A DNA stretch of 64,000 nt from CAVSWT01 sp963782985 (GCA_963782985.1 CAWALU010000002.1:124001-188000); one strand, 5' to 3'; shown: positions 1 to 9,921, counted from the stretch's first letter. The notes: generated from the letters alone by a model not told the origin. Made by a program: numbers and translations.

Positions 1-1
1 A

Positions 2-61
2 TTAAAAATTGAACGCACCGCAGTTACAACTGTCGTTAGTTCAAAAGATACATTGCAATAA
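2..61 (+). CDS. possible 3' end of an upstream gene (partial)
   Basis: An open frame enters the window from the left and closes at a TAA, giving a 19-residue tail that ends V-S-S-K-D-T-L-Q. The tail is too short to name. It could be the end of a secreted or envelope protein, or chance. The stretch between this stop and ribBA (about 120 bases) is AT-rich and holds no clear promoter match. Confidence 0.3.
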   Translation, partial: LKIERTAVTTVVSSKDTLQ

Positions 62-184
62 AAAGTAATCTTAGCTAAAATTTAAAGCGCTATTTTTATT
101 ATTGAAATAGTTATACGAATAAACTTATTTAGCAAAGAGAATTTTTAATTACAAAAATTGTGTTCGAATAATATAGGATTTAAA

Positions 185-1387
185 ATGTTTTGTTCAGTTG
201 AAGAAGCGATTGAAGATATTAAAAACGGCAGAGTAATAATTGTTGTTGATGATGAGGACCGCGAAAATGAAGGCGACTTCGTTTGCGCCGCCGAATACGT
301 TACTCCTGATATTGTAAATTTTATGGTTACTTATGGCAAAGGAATGCTTTGCGTAGCCGCTAATGGCGATAGGCTTGATCAGCTGGGTTTACCGCTTATG
401 GTTGATTCAAATTCAGCTCTCCACGGAACGCAGTTCACTGTTACCATTGATGCAAAAGAGGGAACTACAACCGGAATTTCCGCAGCCGATAGAGCGTTGA
501 CAATTAAAAAAATTATCGACGCTAAATCTACCGCATCTGATTTTGCCAGACCCGGACATATTTTTCCTCTGCGCGCTTTTGACGAAGGCGTTTTAAGAAG
601 AGCCGGACATACCGAAGCCGCAGTTGATTTATGCCGTCTTACAAATTTAAAACCCGCCGGCGTTCTTTGTGAAATTTTAAAAGATAACGGCGAGATGGCG
701 CGCGTGCCCGACTTGCTGGAGATTGCTAAAAAATTCAATTTAAAAATTCTTACGGTAAAAGATATAATACAATACCGATTGAGAAAAGAACGCCTCATCA
801 AAAAAATTACGGAAGCTAATCTTCCCACAAAGCACGGCGATTTTCATTTATCTTTATACAAAAGCAATCTTGACAACAAAGAACAAATTGCGCTTGTAAA
901 AGGAAACATTATTGCCGATGAACCGATTTTAGTTCGTATGCATTCCGAATGTTTAACCGGCGATGTGTTTCATTCTTTAAGATGCGATTGCCACGATCAG
1001 CTTAATAGGGCTCTCGAACAAATTAATGCCGAAGGCAACGGCGTATTGGTTTACATGCGACAGGAAGGGCGCGGCATTGGGTTAGAAAATAAAATTAAAG
1101 CGTACAAACTTCAGGAAGAAGGAAAAGATACGGTTGAAGCAAATGAAGCTTTAGGATTTAAACCGGACTTGCGCGATTATGGAATAGGCGCTCAGATACT
1201 TTTGGATTTGGGCGTAAGAAAGATTAGACTTCTTACAAACAACCCTAAAAAAGTTATCGGCTTAAAAGGTTACGGTTTGGAAATTGTTGAACGCGTTCCC
1301 ATTGAAATGCCGCCCAACGCTAACAATGAAAAATATTTAAAAACTAAACGCGATAAATTAGGACACATAATATTGCAGGAATATTAA
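185..1387 (+). CDS. ribBA: bifunctional 3,4-dihydroxy-2-butanone-4-phosphate synthase / GTP cyclohydrolase II
   Basis: RibBA supplies both branches of riboflavin synthesis: the N-terminal half makes dihydroxybutanone phosphate from ribulose 5-phosphate, and the C-terminal half opens GTP to the pyrimidine precursor. The synthase half (about residues 1-200) shows the acidic motif D-D-E-D-R-E-N-E-G-D at 22-31 and R-P-G-H. The cyclohydrolase half (about 205-400) has the zinc cysteines C256, C267 and C269 with the family's spacing, followed by R-Q-E-G-R-G-I-G-L. I chose the ATG at 185 because AGGA lies six bases upstream at 175-178; an in-frame TTG at 158 would add nine residues but has no such site. 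The length is normal for a fused RibBA. A hairpin terminator follows directly, so it is probably the last gene of its transcript. Confidence 0.96.
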   Translation: MFCSVEEAIEDIKNGRVIIVVDDEDRENEGDFVCAAEYVTPDIVNFMVTYGKGMLCVAANGDRLDQLGLPLMVDSNSALHGTQFTVTIDAKEGTTTGISAADRALTIKKIIDAKSTASDFARPGHIFPLRAFDEGVLRRAGHTEAAVDLCRLTNLKPAGVLCEILKDNGEMARVPDLLEIAKKFNLKILTVKDIIQYRLRKERLIKKITEANLPTKHGDFHLSLYKSNLDNKEQIALVKGNIIADEPILVRMHSECLTGDVFHSLRCDCHDQLNRALEQINAEGNGVLVYMRQEGRGIGLENKIKAYKLQEEGKDTVEANEALGFKPDLRDYGIGAQILLDLGVRKIRLLTNNPKKVIGLKGYGLEIVERVPIEMPPNANNEKYLKTKRDKLGHIILQEY

Positions 1388-1412
1388 AGAGACTTTTAAA
1401 GTCTCTTTTTTT
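1386..1412 (+). terminator. intrinsic terminator after ribBA
   Basis: AAAGAGAC pairs with GTCTCTTT around a short AT loop, and the 3' arm runs into a T-rich stretch. The hairpin begins inside the ribBA stop codon. Confidence 0.85.
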
Positions 1413-1454
1413 ATTTTAGCATAAATTAGAATTTTAAAAGCGGAGAACTTTACT

Positions 1455-2798
1455 TTGAAACTCAAATTATTCTTTCCCTTTATCACCTCAATTGTAATAT
1501 TATTTTTATTAAGCGCGAATTCTTTTTCTCAACAGAAAAAAGTTTATTACGCTAAAATTGAAAGTGAAATTGATCTAGGAATGGCTGCCTATATCAGCCG
1601 CGCAGTTGATGAAGCGGAAAAAAATAACGCCGACGCAATAATTTTTCACATTAATACTTTTGGGGGAAGAGTTGACGCCGCAACTCAAATTAAAGACGCG
1701 ATAATTTCCAGCAAACTTTTAACTATTGCCTTCATAAAAAACAGAGCAATCTCCGCAGGGTCCTTCATTGCGCTGTCTTGTAAGAAAATTGTAATGTCGC
1801 CCGGCAGCAGCATCGGCGCGGCAACGGTTGTTGATCAAGCGGGACAAAAGCAAAGCGAAAAGTATCAATCATTTATGCGCTCGGAAATGCGAAGCGTGGC
1901 TGAAAAAAATGGAAGACGAGTCGACGTTGCGCAAGGAATGGTGGACGAAAGAATTATTGTAGAAGGATTAGTTGACAGCACAGAGCTTATAACTTTAACA
2001 ACCGACGAAGCTCTTAAATATAAAATAGCGGACACAACTGCAAATAATTTAGATGAAGTTTTAGCTGAGTTCGATTTAAAGAATTCCGAAATAATAACTG
2101 TAGATCAAAATTGGGCTGAGGATGTGGTTAAGTTTTTGAATAACCCGATTGTTTCATCAATATTAATTATGCTCGGATTTTTTGGTTTGATAGCAGAAAT
2201 AAAAACTCCAGGTTGGGGGTTGCCCGGAACAATGGGCGTAATTTGTCTCGCGTTATTTTTTGGCTCGTCATATATTTTGCAACTGGCTTCTGGCGTGGAG
2301 ATAATTTTATTTATTATCGGAATAGTTCTTTTAGCGCTGGAGATTTTTGTTATACCGGGTTTTGGCATTGCAGGCATCGGTGGAATTATTTTAATCATGT
2401 TATCAATATTTTTGGCTTTGATTGGCGACTTTAAATTTGTCGACGCCACTCAAATTTCAATGGCAATAGTTCAATTAACCGCCGCCATTGTAACCGCTAT
2501 AATTTTTGCTTTTGCGCTGGCAAAATTTTTACCAAAATCTTCTGCCTTCAGCAGGCTTATTTTGAATGAAGCAGAAACGGCGGAAAGAGGTTTTGTTTCA
2601 AATCCTTTGGCAAAAGATTTATTAGGATTGGAAGGAATTGCGTACACAACCCTTCGTCCGGCCGGCACCGCTGATTTTAATGGAATAAGAGTTGATGTAG
2701 TTACTGAAGCCTCTTACATTGAAAATGGCAAAAAGATAAAGGTGATAAAAGTAGAAGGAAGCAAAGTAATTGTTCGTGAAATTGAAAATAAATCTTAA
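1455..2798 (+). CDS. NfeD-family membrane protein with N-terminal ClpP/SppA-like serine protease domain
   Basis: This is the long form of NfeD, a membrane-anchored serine protease thought to act with a stomatin/SPFH partner in membrane quality control. A signal segment (about 1-25) leads into a ClpP-class domain (30-200) with G-G-R-V-D-A-A at 70-76 and the nucleophile motif S-A-G-S at 100-103; K136 is a candidate for the Ser-Lys dyad partner. Four or so membrane helices follow (about 230-355), and a small OB-fold NfeD domain closes the protein (about 390-447) with the typical G-x-x-G-x-A opening. The start is TTG, supported by GGAG at 1442-1445. No SPFH partner gene is adjacent, whereas such genes often sit together. 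Confidence 0.9.
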   Translation: MKLKLFFPFITSIVILFLLSANSFSQQKKVYYAKIESEIDLGMAAYISRAVDEAEKNNADAIIFHINTFGGRVDAATQIKDAIISSKLLTIAFIKNRAISAGSFIALSCKKIVMSPGSSIGAATVVDQAGQKQSEKYQSFMRSEMRSVAEKNGRRVDVAQGMVDERIIVEGLVDSTELITLTTDEALKYKIADTTANNLDEVLAEFDLKNSEIITVDQNWAEDVVKFLNNPIVSSILIMLGFFGLIAEIKTPGWGLPGTMGVICLALFFGSSYILQLASGVEIILFIIGIVLLALEIFVIPGFGIAGIGGIILIMLSIFLALIGDFKFVDATQISMAIVQLTAAIVTAIIFAFALAKFLPKSSAFSRLILNEAETAERGFVSNPLAKDLLGLEGIAYTTLRPAGTADFNGIRVDVVTEASYIENGKKIKVIKVEGSKVIVREIENKS

Positions 2799-2854
2799 CT
2801 AGAATTCTTCTAAAAAAAATGACCGCAAATAATTAAAAAGAAAGGGAAGGGGTT

Positions 2855-3832
2855 ATGAAATCTATATTGAAATCCACTTTTGGAATTTTAATTCTATCTA
2901 TATTTTTAACAATTCAAATTTCATCTGCAAGTAAAGTAAATATTGATGAACCAGACAACGTAAAATTATTAATCATTCCATTCAATTCCCTTGGCATCGA
3001 TGAAGTATCAATCACCACGGCGCAAAATTTATTTAAATTTGATTTGTACAAATACTGCAGTTGGGAAGTTGAAGAAAGCGATCAAACCTGCGCTAAAGAA
3101 AAATGCGCTGTGGAATTAGGAAAAGAAGCCAATGCGCAAAAATCATTTTTGTGTAATATGAGTATGCTTGGTGAAAAAATAATTATTCAATTTATTTTAA
3201 TTGATGTTGCAAGCTCAAAAAAAATATTAAGCGAAACTACTTCCGCTTTATCAATTGAAGATTTAGAAAATGTAATGAATAGAATTGCGCTAAGCGTTGC
3301 GCGTGAAGAACCCTTAAATCAAACCGCCGAAGTTGGAACCATCACTGAAAAAGAACAGTTACCCGAATTACGCCGCGGCGCTGAAAGAATGGCTGGATTT
3401 TCATTCGGCTATCTTTTCCCGCAGCAAGGCTATGATGATTTTGATAAATCATTCACGTTTGATTTTAGAGCGGGTTTTGAAATGGAGCAAACCGCAATTG
3501 GAATGCTGCTTGCGATTCGCAAAGGTTTTGCCGCTAATATTTATGGCGATTATCTGTTTTCAAAAAATGACATTTGTCCCTACTTAGGCGGCGCATTTGG
3601 TTTTCATTGGGTTAGCCATAATAATATTAGCCAAATTGTTTATAATGTTAGTGATAATGGATATTATAACAGCAGAAATAAACAATCAGATGGTTTTGAG
3701 CTTACTATAAATACCGGTTTGCGTTTGTTCCGCACTTATGATTTTCAACTGCTTCTTAACTTGGATTATATTTTTACTTTTAATGATTATAATGATAGAG
3801 GGTTGGTTTTTACGATTGGGATTTTGAGATAA
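2855..3832 (+). CDS. exported protein: CsgG/TolB-like N-terminal domain plus small beta-barrel
   Basis: I do not recognise a named family. A signal peptide (about 1-26) is followed by an alpha/beta domain (35-150) of the TolB/CsgG N-terminal type: hydrophobic strand L-L-I-I-P-F, a pair of cysteine-rich stretches (C-S-W, C-A-K-E-K-C), and a second strand reporting on a membrane assembly. The C-terminal half (about 175-325) has alternating aromatic and hydrophobic strands and ends in a barrel-type strand, as in small outer-membrane barrels. A good GGAAGGGG ribosome site lies just before the ATG. The gene is convergent with the OmpA gene. It is probably an outer-membrane protein with a periplasmic sensor or assembly domain; function is unknown. 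Confidence 0.6.
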   Translation: MKSILKSTFGILILSIFLTIQISSASKVNIDEPDNVKLLIIPFNSLGIDEVSITTAQNLFKFDLYKYCSWEVEESDQTCAKEKCAVELGKEANAQKSFLCNMSMLGEKIIIQFILIDVASSKKILSETTSALSIEDLENVMNRIALSVAREEPLNQTAEVGTITEKEQLPELRRGAERMAGFSFGYLFPQQGYDDFDKSFTFDFRAGFEMEQTAIGMLLAIRKGFAANIYGDYLFSKNDICPYLGGAFGFHWVSHNNISQIVYNVSDNGYYNSRNKQSDGFELTINTGLRLFRTYDFQLLLNLDYIFTFNDYNDRGLVFTIGILR

Positions 3833-3882
3833 AGCGCCAGTATGGGATGACTAAATATAATTAAAGGATCATCGCGAAAAAA

Positions 3883-3941
3883 AGACGGGCTCAGCTGCCT
3901 ATGCCGAAGCGTGTAGCTCCGCGCAGGCAGGCGAGCCGTCT
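3883..3941. repeat. GC-rich nested palindrome between convergent genes
   Basis: The outer arms AGACGGGCTC and GAGCCGTCT pair with one bulged G, and inside them CTGCCT pairs with AGGCAG. The core holds GCCGAAGC and GTAGCTCC. It stands out in an AT-rich genome and sits between two converging genes, so it may serve as a bidirectional terminator or be a dispersed REP-type element. Only one full copy is present here. Confidence 0.6.
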
Positions 3942-3952
3942 CTACTTTAAAA

Positions 3953-5518
3953 TTATTTCGTTCTCATAAATTCTATCCTTCTATTTTTAGCTCTGCCTTC
4001 CGGAGTTTCATTTGATGTTATAGGCTTGTCGGGACCGTAACCTTTGGCGGTTAATCTATCCGGTCTAATTCCATGAAATATAAGCCAATCTCTAACGGAA
4101 TTAGCTCTTTGCTGCGAGAGTTCTTCATTTAATTGTTTACTTCCGGAATTATCTGTGTAACCGCTAATCTCAATTGAAATTTCAGGATAAGTTTGAAGGG
4201 TTTTTAAAACATCGTTTAAAGTTTTTTCTGATTTTGGCGAGATTTCCGCTTCGCTGCTTTCAAAAGTAATTCCTTCAAGTATTACCGGCGCGCCAACTTT
4301 AACTACGTCGTCATCGGCGTTAAGAGGATTTGTTCCGCGTTTTACTTCGGCGCCGTCGTTCACAGAACCTAAATCGGTGTCAGATTTATTTGGATCGGTG
4401 TTGTAAGCTTCAATTTCTTCCTTGTCAGTCAAGCCGTCAAAATCAGAATCTTTACTTAAAGGATTGGTTTTATAGGTTAAGATTTCTTTTCCATCGGTTA
4501 AACTGTCGCCGTCAGTGTCGGAATTATTTAAATCGGTTCTATACTTTGAAACTTCATCGCCGTCGTTAATTCCATCTTCATCGGTATCTTTTTTTAATGG
4601 ATCGGATTTATATTTTTTGATTTCATCGCCGTCGCTCAAACCATCGTTATCGGAGTCGGCAGAATTAGGATTAGTTTTAAAATTAATAATTTCTTCGCTG
4701 TCCTTAATTCCATCTAAATCCGTATCAGCCATAAGCGGATTAGTTTTATAAATTTTAATTTCATCGCCGTCTTTTAAGCCGTCGTTATCGGAATCCGAAT
4801 TTTTAGTATTAGTGCCGAGCTCTTCTTCTTCATCTTTTGATAAACCATCATTATCTCTGTCAGCGCTTCCGCTTTCCCCGGTAAAAGTTAAGCCGGTGGA
4901 TATGATGAAATATGAATCATAATTTCCTGGGTTGTTGCCTTGATAATAATCTAAATTATAAGTTGTGGTCATCGCGCCGCCAAATGCAACGTCAAGCAAT
5001 AAAGTTTGAGTAATGGCAAACTCTGATCCGAATCCGACGGGGAACTGCGTAGTCCATCCATCTTTCTGAACATGATTTGGTGAAATTTGATCCGGTTCAG
5101 TTAATACATTATAATGAAGACCGCCAACGCCGGCGTACAAATATGGGTTCCATCCCTTCATATCAAAAGGCGCTATTTTAAATCTTAAATCTATTGGAAT
5201 AATTTCCGTGCGGTATAATGAGTTTAGATTATCTTTGCCGGAATACGAACCGTAGCCCATATTAAATTGTAATTCAACTGAACGGTTAATTTCAAAAGCA
5301 ATAAAACCCTCGGCTAAGGCAAGATATGAAAACTGATATTCGTCAAATGATAATTTATCGTTTCCGCCAAAACCAATATTCCTAAATTCATTTTCAGGGA
5401 ATAATTGGTTGTAGCGTAAACCTAATTTAGTTCCCCAGTCTTTAAATTGCGCTGTGGCATTTTGGTTAAGCCCAATTATCATTAACAGTAAAATATATGG
5501 TAAGATTTTTTTGCGCAT
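3953..5518 (-). CDS. OmpA-family outer-membrane protein with TSP3 calcium-binding repeats
   Basis: This protein anchors the outer membrane to peptidoglycan. The order is signal peptide (1-24), an eight-strand-type barrel (about 25-215), a stalk of seven to eight thrombospondin type 3 repeats rich in D-x-D-x-D-G (about 225-400), and an OmpA C-terminal domain (about 415-521). The last shows the diaminopimelate-binding T-D-N and N-R-R-I-E residues. I placed the start at the second methionine, M-R-K-K, because AGGG lies eight bases upstream; the ATG five codons earlier has no ribosome site. The stalk repeats probably bind calcium and stiffen the linker. No operon partner is visible. Confidence 0.88.
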   Translation of the reverse strand: MRKKILPYILLLMIIGLNQNATAQFKDWGTKLGLRYNQLFPENEFRNIGFGGNDKLSFDEYQFSYLALAEGFIAFEINRSVELQFNMGYGSYSGKDNLNSLYRTEIIPIDLRFKIAPFDMKGWNPYLYAGVGGLHYNVLTEPDQISPNHVQKDGWTTQFPVGFGSEFAITQTLLLDVAFGGAMTTTYNLDYYQGNNPGNYDSYFIISTGLTFTGESGSADRDNDGLSKDEEEELGTNTKNSDSDNDGLKDGDEIKIYKTNPLMADTDLDGIKDSEEIINFKTNPNSADSDNDGLSDGDEIKKYKSDPLKKDTDEDGINDGDEVSKYRTDLNNSDTDGDSLTDGKEILTYKTNPLSKDSDFDGLTDKEEIEAYNTDPNKSDTDLGSVNDGAEVKRGTNPLNADDDVVKVGAPVILEGITFESSEAEISPKSEKTLNDVLKTLQTYPEISIEISGYTDNSGSKQLNEELSQQRANSVRDWLIFHGIRPDRLTAKGYGPDKPITSNETPEGRAKNRRIEFMRTK

Positions 5519-5709
5519 TATTATGACCCTCATTAATTTTTAGCAGCGTTATTAAAAAATTATAATTTTGAAAACAAATATATTAAATCATTTAATTCTA
5601 TTGTAACTATTATTAAAGAAAATATTTTTTTTGTAAGATTTTTTATTTGAATATTTGTTCGCTTAAATACAAACCCATTATCATATTTTTATTATAAGAT
5701 TTTTTTTAA

Positions 5710-6483
5710 ATGACGCTGAAACAAAAATTAGACAAGCATTACAAGCTTTTTGATAAATCTCAAATTTCACCGGACCCGCTTGAATTTTTACATTTATTTT
5801 CCGATGAAAAAGATATTGAAGTTATGGGAATTATTGCATCGGTATTTGCGTATGGAAATGTTACGCAAATAATTAATACACTCAAAAAGATATTGATTTT
5901 ATTCGGCTCTTCGCCGCACAACTTTATTTTAAATCTCTCCCAAAAAGAAATTAAAAAGCTTCAATCAATTAAGCACAGATTTTATACAAGCGAAGATGTT
6001 GTAAAATTTTTTAAAGCGCTAAACATCATTTATAAAAAAGATGGTTTGCTTAAAAAAGTATTTTTAAAAGGTTATAATTATAATGATGAAAATATTAAAA
6101 AAGCTTTGTCAAAATTCTCTCAATATTTTTTAGATGAGATAAAAAATAATTTTGGCGAAGTAAGTCCCGGTTTAAAATTTATGTTTCCATTGCCTGAAAA
6201 GGGGAGCGCCTGCAAACGAATGAATTTGTTTTTAAGATGGATGGTTAGAAAAGATGAATTGGATTTTGGTTTTTGGGATGACATACATACCAGAAAATTA
6301 ATTATTCCGGTTGATACTCATGTTGCAAGAATTTGCCGGCAGTTAAAGCTTACTTCAAAAAAAAATGTAAGCTGGCAAATGGCTGAAGAAATTACAAACA
6401 GCTTAAAATTATTTGACGCGGCTGATCCTGTAAAATATGATTTTGCCATTTGCCATATTGGAATGAGGAAATTGGAATTTTAA
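5710..6483 (+). CDS. TIGR02757/DUF2400 family protein
   Basis: The protein matches the TIGR02757 family, conserved in Bacteroidetes-like bacteria and of unproven function. The N-terminal part has the family phrase D-P-L-E-F-L-H and a helical core. The C-terminal part (about 175-257) contains I-P-V-D-T-H-V-A-R-I, a pattern reminiscent of helix-hairpin-helix DNA glycosylases, which hints at a DNA repair fold but does not prove one. The ATG has no strong ribosome site. It stands alone: the gene before it is divergent and the next gene starts 84 bases downstream. Confidence 0.75.
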   Translation: MTLKQKLDKHYKLFDKSQISPDPLEFLHLFSDEKDIEVMGIIASVFAYGNVTQIINTLKKILILFGSSPHNFILNLSQKEIKKLQSIKHRFYTSEDVVKFFKALNIIYKKDGLLKKVFLKGYNYNDENIKKALSKFSQYFLDEIKNNFGEVSPGLKFMFPLPEKGSACKRMNLFLRWMVRKDELDFGFWDDIHTRKLIIPVDTHVARICRQLKLTSKKNVSWQMAEEITNSLKLFDAADPVKYDFAICHIGMRKLEF

Positions 6484-6567
6484 AACTATGGTTGCTTTTA
6501 GTTTTGTTTATTCAAATATTCACAAGGTTTAAAAAAATTTTCTATCAATAGTCGGGAGCTTTAGTTT

Positions 6568-8632
6568 ATGGCAGAAAATAATTCTTCACCAGCCCCTTTC
6601 AAATCATACATACCTCATGATAAAATAATTCCAGAGTTCACAGTAAAGTCAGTTGTTACCGGCGCATTGTTCGGAATATTATTCGGCGCGGCAACGGTTT
6701 ACCTTGCTTTGAAAGCCGGGCTCACTGTGTCAGCTTCAATCCCAATTGCGGTACTTGCAATTTCTCTCGGCAGAAAATATTTGAAGACCACAATTTTAGA
6801 AAATAATATTATTCAAACTACAGGCTCGGCGGGCGAATCAATTGCCGCGGGCGTAGTTTTTACTCTGCCCGGGTTTTTATTTCTATCTATAAATGAATTC
6901 GGACAATCCTCAGGCGCGGCATATTTTAATTATTGGACAATACTAACTCTTGCAATGTTCGGAGGAATTTTAGGAACATTGATGATGGTTCCTTTAAGAA
7001 GATCTTTAATTGTTAAAGAGCATGAAAATCTACCATATCCCGAAGGAACCGCTTGCGCTTCCGTCCTTATTGCCGGCGACAAAGGCGGCGATTTTGCCAA
7101 GACAGCTTACCAGGGTTTAGGTTTTGCTTTTTTGTATGCTATGCTTCAAAAAATATTTCACGTAATTGCCGAAGCGCCTGCCTGGGTTACGGCGCAGACA
7201 AATAAATATTTTCCCTCCGCAACCGTAAACGGCGATATTACTCCTGAATATATGGGCGTTGGTTATATTATTGGACCGAAGATAGCGGGAGTGCTTGTTT
7301 CCGGCGGCGTGCTTGCCTGGCTGGGTTTAATCCCTTTGATTGCTACGTTGGTTCCAATGGATATTATTGCAGAGCAATTAATAAAACTGGGTTATTTAAA
7401 AGATATGGCAACCGCAGGCGGTCCCGGCAATTGGAATCCGGTAACGCATACATTTGGAAACACAGCGGATGCAATTTACCGCGCTTATGTTCGGCAGATT
7501 GGGGCGGGCGCGGTTGCCGCCGGTGGGTTTATGACTTTGTTGAAAACTTTTCCTACTATCGTAAGTTCCTTTAAAAGAAAGTATCGCTTCTTTAAAAGAA
7601 AAGAAAGTAAGCCTTTCAAAAGTTGTTAGAACTGAAAATGATTTATCATTTGTTACCGTAATTGCGGGAAGCGTGGCCTTAGTTGCTGTGATGGCTTTTT
7701 TGCCGCAAATACCCGGCGATACAATTTTTAATAAATTAATTATAGGGATACTTGTTATTATTTTCGGATTCTTTTTCGTAACAGTTTCCAGCCGGATAGT
7801 GGGAATCATCGGTTCAAGCTCAAATCCAATTTCAGGAATGACCATTGCAACTTTAATGGCAACAAGTTTAGTTTTTATTGCCGTTAGCTGGACGGGAACA
7901 GTTTACGAACCAATGGCTTTGGTTGTCGGAAGTATGATTTGTATCGCCGCTGCAAATGCCGGAGCCACTTCGCAAGATTTGAAAACCGGTTATCTTGTCG
8001 GCGCAACTCCAAAATATCAGCAGATGAGTTTGTTTGTGGGCGCGGTTGTTTCTTCAATTGTAATAGGCGCTACCATTCAATTGCTTGATCAGCCTACGCC
8101 TGATATGGCGGCGCAGGGAGTGATTCACGCAATCGGCAGCGATAAATTTCCCGCGCCTCAAGGCACCTTAATGGCAACATTAATTAAAGGATTGCTTTCA
8201 TTTAATTTGGATTGGCAATTTGTTTTGGTGGGAGTTTTTCTCGCCATCACAGTAGAACTTTGCGGCGTTAACGCGCTTTCATTTGCGGTCGGCGCTTATC
8301 TTCCATTATCAACAACGCTTCCTATTTTTGTCGGCGGCGCAATTAAAGGAATCTCCGATAAAGTTTCAAAACGAAAAGGAAAAACTTTGGAAGACGCTGA
8401 ACTTGGAAAGGGAAGTTTATTTGCAACGGGACTCGTAGCCGGCGGGGCTTTAGCTGGAGTTGCGGTGGCGGCGCTCTCCGTAAATGACAGCGTATTTTTA
8501 TTTCTTAAAAAATTAAGCGCCGAAGCCAGTATCAGCGGTTTAGTTGGCGAAGGCGGCTATTATATTTTAGGCGTTTTATTCTTCGGATTTATGGGCTTAA
8601 CTTTATACAGAGTTTCACAAAAATCTGAATGA
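6568..8632 (+). pseudogene. OPT family oligopeptide transporter, interrupted by a frameshift
   Basis: Two open frames together make one bacterial OPT transporter of about 688 residues, a proton-coupled importer of small peptides in the inner membrane. The first frame (6568-7629) has the family's N-terminal G-A-L-F-G-I-L-F-G-A-A-T-V-Y-L membrane helix and the conserved N-L-P-Y-P-E-G motif. The second frame picks up at the same point in the family and continues to the stop. The frames join if one A is removed from the run AAAA at 7573-7576; reading then continues as S-F-K-E-S-I-A-S-L-K-E-K. The same word TTTAAAAGAAA occurs twice within 25 bases there. Start codon ATG follows GGGAGC. The 3' end overlaps the next gene by ATGA. 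It may be real decay or a consensus error. Confidence 0.85.
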
Positions 8633-9921
8633 AAATAGAAACAGCAAACTTCAAACCTGAACCATCCGCCTTTTTTAGGTGGATGGTTCTCTTATTTCTC
8701 AGCATTGCAATGTTCGGCAACTATTATGTGTATGATTCAATATCCTTGGTTGCTGATCAGTTAAAAGAATCACTGCATTTTACTGATTCCAATATTGGGC
8801 AGTTGTATTCTATTTATAGCTTTGCAGCTTTACTCTCATTGGTTCTTGGCGGAATACTTGTAGATAAATGGGGAACTAAAAAATCCGCTATTCTTTTTGC
8901 TTCAATCTGCACCATATCAGGATTCTTAGTTGCTTTCTCAAAAGATCTAAATTTGATGCTTGCCGGAAGATTTTTATTAGGCTTAGGTTCGGAACCGTTG
9001 ATTGTTGCAATTACTGTAGCTATTGCAAAATGGTTTAATGGTAAAGTATTAAGTTTTGCAATGGGGATTAATTTGTTTCTTGCGAGAAGCGGTACATTTG
9101 CAGTTGATAATTCACCCACAATATTTCCGCACTTATACAGCGGCGGTTATTCTGAACCTTTATACGTTGCAGCCTTGTTTGGTATTTTATCGTTTGCCGG
9201 TATACTAATTTATTACATGCTCGAATCTTCCGGCGAAAAGAAATTTGTGCTTGGGCAAGGCGGATCAATCGACAAATTTAATTTAAGAGATTTGTTTAAG
9301 TTTAGTAAATCATTCTGGTATATAACTCTTTTATGCGTTACGTTCTATTCTGCTATTTTTCCTTTCAGAGATTTTGCCGTCAAATTTTTTATGGAAACCC
9401 GCAGCATATCCCGCGAGAATGCCGGCTGGATGATTTCTAATTTACCCCTGGCGGCAATGTTTGCAACTCCGCTTATAGGATTGTTAGTTGATTACATTGG
9501 CAAGCGCGCATTATTAATGACAATAGGTTCAATACTTTTACTGCCCGTTTATTTATTAATGGCTTATAGCAGCGTTTCTCTTTATGTTCCTATAATAATG
9601 ATGGGAATTGCATTTTCACTAATTCCTGCCGTAATGTGGCCGGCAGTTGCATATATTGTGGAGGAAAAAAGATTAGGATCAGGTTATGCGCTTATGACAG
9701 TAATACAACAAGTAGGTATGATGCTCTTCCCATTAATAATTGGCTGGGCTAATGATTATTCAAATGCAAGCGCCGGCAACCCCGAAGGCTATAATCTTGG
9801 TATGTGGATATTTTCCGTATTGGGAATATTGGGACTAATCTTTTCTTATCTTTTAAGAAAATCTGAAACAGGACCTAACGGACATGGTTTGGAACTTGGG
9901 ATGATTAATAAATCAAATTAA
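8629..9921 (+). CDS. MFS transporter, MFSD1-like
   Basis: This is a twelve-helix major facilitator. The first half carries the loop motif G-G-I-L-V-D-K-W-G-T-K-K at the helix 2-3 junction. The section G-R-F-L-L-G-L-G-S-E-P-L followed by W-F-N-G-K and A-M-G-I-N-L-F-L-A-R resembles MFSD1-type carriers, which in animals move dipeptides across the lysosomal membrane. The start overlaps the stop of the OPT gene (ATGA), so the two are translationally coupled. That pairing suggests a shared peptide or amino-acid substrate, but substrate and direction are inference. There is no strong independent ribosome site. Confidence 0.82.
   Translation: MKIETANFKPEPSAFFRWMVLLFLSIAMFGNYYVYDSISLVADQLKESLHFTDSNIGQLYSIYSFAALLSLVLGGILVDKWGTKKSAILFASICTISGFLVAFSKDLNLMLAGRFLLGLGSEPLIVAITVAIAKWFNGKVLSFAMGINLFLARSGTFAVDNSPTIFPHLYSGGYSEPLYVAALFGILSFAGILIYYMLESSGEKKFVLGQGGSIDKFNLRDLFKFSKSFWYITLLCVTFYSAIFPFRDFAVKFFMETRSISRENAGWMISNLPLAAMFATPLIGLLVDYIGKRALLMTIGSILLLPVYLLMAYSSVSLYVPIIMMGIAFSLIPAVMWPAVAYIVEEKRLGSGYALMTVIQQVGMMLFPLIIGWANDYSNASAGNPEGYNLGMWIFSVLGILGLIFSYLLRKSETGPNGHGLELGMINKSN

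Noticed and set aside
158..184. TTG start giving ribBA nine extra residues
   Set aside because: The ATG at 185 has AGGA at the right distance and matches the usual RibBA start.
4330..4860. Regularly spaced repeats of about 90-100 bases and open frames on the plus strand
   Set aside because: They are the DNA of the TSP3 repeats in the OmpA-family gene on the other strand, not a CRISPR array or plus-strand genes.
7560..7640. Programmed frameshifting in the OPT gene
   Set aside because: Joining the halves needs skipping one base (+1), the zero-frame codons do not form a -1 slippery heptamer, and OPT genes are not known to be recoded.
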